From positions 248,001 through 312,000 of the forward strand of contig JACPNQ010000024.1 of assembly GCA_016185425.1 (NCBI GenBank): a stretch of DNA of 64,000 nucleotides, read 5' to 3'. The stretch is from Acidobacteriota bacterium (GTDB taxonomy: Bacteria; Acidobacteriota; Terriglobia; Bryobacterales; Bryobacteraceae). How positions within the stretch are numbered: position 1 is the stretch's first letter; the number at the start of each line of letters is the position of its first letter. The notes beneath the pieces were generated by a model. It was not told the origin of the DNA. It ran no database searches and saw only the letters and a list, made by a program, of their open reading frames with translations. Below, piece after piece: positions 60,451 through 64,000 of the stretch. Both the position numbers and the translations under genes were made by a program.

Positions 60451-61602
60451 CTACTCCAGCCGCCCGAACATAATCCGCTCCTTCCGGCTAGGCGATGAGT
60501 CCCCCTGCGTCACCGTCAAATAAACCTTGCCCTCATATTGATGAAACGACGCATACTGAAACGACTTATCCGTCGCAAACCGGTATTTCCTCTCCCAGTG
60601 AGCTCCGTCCCGCGAAACGTCCACATTAAACACCGTACGCGACACCCCATTTACCCGCGTCGATTCCTGCCAGCCCAAATAATACACACCGCCAAACTTC
60701 TCAAAATTCGGCTTCGACGATCCTCCATTCGGCACCAGATCCCGATATGCCGGCGCCGTCCAGCGCACACCGTCCTTGCTCGTTGAAAACATATAATTCC
60801 CCGTCCCGCCATCCTGGCGGATAATCGCCATCCAAGTCCCATCCGGCAGACGGTTCACCGCCGACTCACTCAACTTCTCCGTCCCGGCGGGATTGACATG
60901 CCCCACCACGCGAAACGTGTCTCGCTTCCTGTTCAATTCCGCCAATCCATTCTGTCCGCCCGGATAGTTGTTCATCGCCACATAGGTCTTGCCGTCGAAC
61001 TCCTTGAACGAATCAATCGTATAGAGTCCAAAATCCCGAGGCTCTCTTTTGAAACCGGCCGCCACGGCGTCTTCGTAGAACCGCCTCGGCTGCATATCGA
61101 AGATCCCCGCACGAGTCCGAATCCGAGCCTTCCGCAGCACCCCGGTAAACTCCAGGCGCTTCACATCGAAATCCAAATAATACGTCTGCGCCGGACGCTT
61201 CCCCGGTGCCTCGGAGGCAAAGAACGCCCGAACGGTCCGAGCGTCTTTCCGAATGATTCGCGGCACAAAGCACGATCCCTCCGGCAGCGTGGCATTCTTG
61301 AAGACCTGTCCTCCCTTCGCCATCGGCACCCGCTTCAACACCTGCATGGTCTTGATATCCACCACCGACAGCGTGCAATAGACAAACGCCCACTCCGCGT
61401 TCTCTCCGGGCTGCACATCGTTCGCCATCGCCACGATATAAGCTCGCCCGCCGGCAATCACGAACTCTGCGTCATGCGCACCCTTCACCTCCCGGCCCGT
61501 TACCGTTACCAGCCCCGCCATCACCCGGTCCGCCTCTTTCACCGGATCCCAATCCGCGGCCATTCCCAGTCCCGCCGCAATGATCCACGCCAGCATTGTC
61601 AT
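60451..61602 (-). CDS. Secreted sialidase-like (BNR) protein
   Basis: A 383-residue protein with a signal peptide (MTMLAWIIAAGLGMA). It is beta-propeller-like with Asp-box-type segments (FSTSKDGVRWTAP, NVDVSRDGAHWER). No catalytic triad of true sialidases is evident, so sialidase-like fold is as far as the sequence goes. It lies convergent with the Oar-like gene (7 bases apart) and divergent from the ADOP permease. ATG 61596 is an alternative start. Confidence 0.65.
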   Translation of the reverse strand: MTMLAWIIAAGLGMAADWDPVKEADRVMAGLVTVTGREVKGAHDAEFVIAGGRAYIVAMANDVQPGENAEWAFVYCTLSVVDIKTMQVLKRVPMAKGGQVFKNATLPEGSCFVPRIIRKDARTVRAFFASEAPGKRPAQTYYLDFDVKRLEFTGVLRKARIRTRAGIFDMQPRRFYEDAVAAGFKREPRDFGLYTIDSFKEFDGKTYVAMNNYPGGQNGLAELNRKRDTFRVVGHVNPAGTEKLSESAVNRLPDGTWMAIIRQDGGTGNYMFSTSKDGVRWTAPAYRDLVPNGGSSKPNFEKFGGVYYLGWQESTRVNGVSRTVFNVDVSRDGAHWERKYRFATDKSFQYASFHQYEGKVYLTVTQGDSSPSRKERIMFGRLE

Positions 61603-61679
61603 TGAGAACCTACATTATCAACCAGGCATACACGATCCCGGCCCACATAACCTTTGTTTCCAATGGCCGTCTAAGTGAA

Positions 61680-63989
61680 ATGCGCGGTTCCGCCATCCTC
61701 GCCGTTTTCACCCTCGCCCTCGGCATCGGCGCGGCCGTAGCCGTATTCAGCATCGTTGACGCCGTTCTCCTCCGCCCTCTCCCCTACCGCGACCCCGCCA
61801 GTCTCGCCGCCGTCTGGCTTACCAGCACCCGCGAAGGCACACTCTCCAAGATGTTCGCCGCGCACCGCGACTACGAAGAGATCCGCCGCCTCTCGCAGAG
61901 CTTCGAGTCCATTTCCGCCGCCACCTGGGCGAAGAGCACTGGGCGCACCCTTACCGGCCGCGGCCCCGCCCGCGACATTCTCACCATCCCCGCCACCGCA
62001 TCGTTCTTTAGCACTCTCGGCGCCAACGCCGCCATCGGCCGAGCTTTCCAACCCGGTGACGAAACCCAAGGCTGTTCACTCGTTCTCGCGCATAGTTTCT
62101 GGTCTTCCACGTTCGCATCCGATCCCGCCATCATCGGCAAATCTCTCTCCTTCCAAACGCAAACCTGTACCGTCCTCGGCGTCATGCCGCCAACGTTCGG
62201 TTTCTACCCGCGCCAGACCCAAGCCTGGATCCTCCTAGGCCCGAACTTCACGCCCGGCCAGAACGATATGCTCGTCGGCATCTTCGGTCGCCTTAGGCCC
62301 GGCGTCACCACTGCGCAAGCCGAGGCGGAGCTCATCGGCATCTACCGCGCCCTTCATAAGGAAATCGAAACCCGCGACTTCCAACCCATCGTCCGCGACC
62401 TCCACAGCGAGTTCACCACTCTCGCCGGTCCCAACCTCCGCTCCACGCTCCTCCTCGTCTTTGCCTCCGTACTCCTTGTCTTGTTGATCGCCTGCCTCAA
62501 CGTAGCCAACCTCCTCCTCGCCCGCCTTTCCGGCCGTCAGCGCGAGCTCGCTGTGCGCGCCACACTCGGCGCGTCCCAATTCCGCCTCGGTGCTCAGGTT
62601 CTCGGTGAAGGCTTTCTGCTCGCCGCATGGGGTACCGCCCTCGGAATAGGCCTCGCCGCTGCCGCCATTCGCATCTTCCGAGCGATCAGCCCCATCGAGC
62701 TCGGTGTGCAGCACGATATCCGCATCAGCCTTCCGGTTCTTGCGTTCAGCGTCGTCCTTGCCTTTGCCACAACGCTGTTCTTCGCCGGACTCCCTGCCAT
62801 TCGCGCCGGGCGTGTCGATCTCGTCCATCACCTCAAGGCCGCCGGCCGTGGCCTCGTTCATGGCCGCCAGGGACTCGCCCGGGCCGTCATCGCCATCGAG
62901 ATGTCCCTGTCTTTCGTCCTGCTCATCGGCGCGGTGCTCCTCCTCTCGAACGCCCTCCACATGCGCCTCGAACCCCTCGGCTACGACCCGGACGGAATCC
63001 TCGCCACCCGCATCGGCGCTCGCGACGACATCTACCAGCGGCTCCTCGAACGCATTCCCGGCGCGGCCCTTGCGTCTAAGCTCCCGCCAAACGTCGGCGG
63101 CAATCAGACGCTTGAGCGCCAGGACAAGCCCGTCGTCAAAGGCGCAGAAATCCACGACACAGGCGGCGACGCCGTCAGTCCCGAATTCTTCAACCTCCTC
63201 CGCATCCCGCTCCGTGCCGGCCGTGTCTTCACCGATGCCGACACGGCCGCCTCCCGGCAAGTCGCTGTCATCAACGAGTCCCTCGCGGCCAAGTATTTCC
63301 CCGATGGCGATCCCATCGGCCGCCGGATCCGCATCGGCGGCGGCAACATGCAATGGCTCACCATCGTAGGGATCGTCGGCAACACAAAGCACACCGAGTT
63401 CATGAACGAGACCCGGTGGGTCGAAACGCCAATCCTCTATCGGCCCATGTCGCAGGAGCCGCGTCCCGCCATGCAACTCGCCGTTCGCGGCTACAGTGCA
63501 CAACACATCCAAGCCGAAATCGCCGCTGCCGACTCGGCAATTCCAATCGGTGAAATCGAGCCGCTCACCGTTCAACTTGGCCAAAAGCTTGCCTATCCTC
63601 GCTTCCGCGCCGTCATCCTCGGATTCTTCGCACTCTCCGCCCTTCTCCTCTCTGCCGTCGGTCTCTATGGCGTCGTCTCTCAACTCGTCGCGCGGCGTAT
63701 CCCCGAATTTGGCGTTCGCAAAGCAATCGGCGCACAAACCGGACACCTGCTCTGGCTTGTCTTCCGCCAGGGCGGAGCGCCCGTTGTGCTCGGTCTCGCC
63801 GCGGGAGCCGCCTTCGTCCTTGCGTCGAACCGTCTCCTCGCTAACCTCTTGTATGGCATGACGCCATCGGATCCCGAGGCGCTCACCGCCGTCAGCGCAA
63901 TCCTCCTTCTCGTTGCCCTGCTCGCCATGCTCGCCCCTGCCATACGCGCCGCGCGCATCGATCCCCTCACCGCTCTTCGTGACGAGTAA
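61680..63989 (+). CDS. MacB/ADOP-type ABC transporter permease without a linked ATPase
   Basis: A 769-residue permease of the acidobacterial duplicated orphan permease (ADOP) class. It has two MacB_PCD/FtsX modules: helix 1 LAVFTLALGIGAAVAVFS then LLRPLPYRDP, a first FtsX block with LLARLSGRQRELAVRATLGAS, a second MacB_PCD domain (about 460-600), and a final FtsX block with ARRIPEFGVRKAIGAQTG and PLTALRDE at the end. ADOP proteins usually have a PadR-linked or longer amino end; here only a short leader precedes helix 1. TTG 61596 would add 28 residues and overlap the divergent gene start. No ATPase is adjacent. Confidence 0.82.
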   Translation: MRGSAILAVFTLALGIGAAVAVFSIVDAVLLRPLPYRDPASLAAVWLTSTREGTLSKMFAAHRDYEEIRRLSQSFESISAATWAKSTGRTLTGRGPARDILTIPATASFFSTLGANAAIGRAFQPGDETQGCSLVLAHSFWSSTFASDPAIIGKSLSFQTQTCTVLGVMPPTFGFYPRQTQAWILLGPNFTPGQNDMLVGIFGRLRPGVTTAQAEAELIGIYRALHKEIETRDFQPIVRDLHSEFTTLAGPNLRSTLLLVFASVLLVLLIACLNVANLLLARLSGRQRELAVRATLGASQFRLGAQVLGEGFLLAAWGTALGIGLAAAAIRIFRAISPIELGVQHDIRISLPVLAFSVVLAFATTLFFAGLPAIRAGRVDLVHHLKAAGRGLVHGRQGLARAVIAIEMSLSFVLLIGAVLLLSNALHMRLEPLGYDPDGILATRIGARDDIYQRLLERIPGAALASKLPPNVGGNQTLERQDKPVVKGAEIHDTGGDAVSPEFFNLLRIPLRAGRVFTDADTAASRQVAVINESLAAKYFPDGDPIGRRIRIGGGNMQWLTIVGIVGNTKHTEFMNETRWVETPILYRPMSQEPRPAMQLAVRGYSAQHIQAEIAAADSAIPIGEIEPLTVQLGQKLAYPRFRAVILGFFALSALLLSAVGLYGVVSQLVARRIPEFGVRKAIGAQTGHLLWLVFRQGGAPVVLGLAAGAAFVLASNRLLANLLYGMTPSDPEALTAVSAILLLVALLAMLAPAIRAARIDPLTALRDE

Positions 63990-64000
63990 CTCCGACTCAC

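Overview
The window looks like a chromosomal segment of a GC-rich member of the Acidobacteriota, most likely of the Bryobacter/Solibacter type. The evidence is a large Oar-like TonB-dependent receptor, an orphan MacB/ADOP-type permease, a soluble-HTH/membrane/PD40 fusion, Tat-exported Gfo/Idh oxidoreductases, YncE-phosphoesterase fusions, PQQ dehydrogenases and many small secreted proteins of unknown role. I see no prophage, CRISPR array, rRNA or tRNA. The taxonomic call is inference from gene content only.

Layout. 1-4.7 kb: a tightly coupled minus-strand operon (SDR, fused E1 alpha/beta, E2, FAD-linked 2-hydroxyacid oxidase) for oxidation of a small hydroxy- or oxo-acid. 4.7-6.8 kb: two largely non-coding stretches around an AAA/DUF4143 ATPase gene whose upstream region carries three copies of a 14-base motif. 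6.8-18.7 kb: PQQ/cytochrome dehydrogenase, NTF2-like protein, HTH-PD40 regulator, Gfo/Idh oxidoreductase, a RAYT transposase coupled to a cyclase, an MFS transporter, and small unknowns including an OGFr-domain protein. 18.7-25.2 kb: minus-strand secreted enzymes (YncE/phosphoesterase, TfoX-like, CE1-type esterase, DUF3748). 25.3-31.6 kb: glycine-rich RRM protein, nitronate monooxygenase, and a five-gene metal operon (DUF3299, DUF2796, ABC ATPase, FtsX-like permease, MerC-like) resembling the Zrg zinc-uptake system. 31.7-39.6 kb: plus-strand M1 peptidase, DUF6702, beta-helix protein, astacin-BACON protease and a Ser/Thr kinase. 39.5-47 kb: redox genes (MauG/CcP peroxidase group; cytochrome-HhH fusion; PQQ dehydrogenase with pentaheme cytochrome). 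47-53.8 kb: ECF sigma factor, FecR-type anti-sigma/sensor, and two ABC ATPase/permease pairs, all closely spaced on the minus strand. 53.9-64 kb: PhoD, DUF3299, DeoR regulator, Oar-like receptor, a sialidase-like secreted protein and an ADOP permease.

How it works together. The dominant theme is oxidation of extracellular or small organic substrates with periplasmic electron transfer (PQQ enzymes, multihaem and dihaem cytochromes), coupled to secretion of hydrolases and envelope stress/transport control by an ECF-FecR-ABC operon. Many neighbouring minus-strand genes overlap by ATGA or GTGA, implying translational coupling.

Base composition of the plus strand changes from G-rich to C-rich across the window regardless of gene direction, with the crossover around 21-27 kb. 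This is the pattern expected where replichores meet, so the window may span the replication terminus region.
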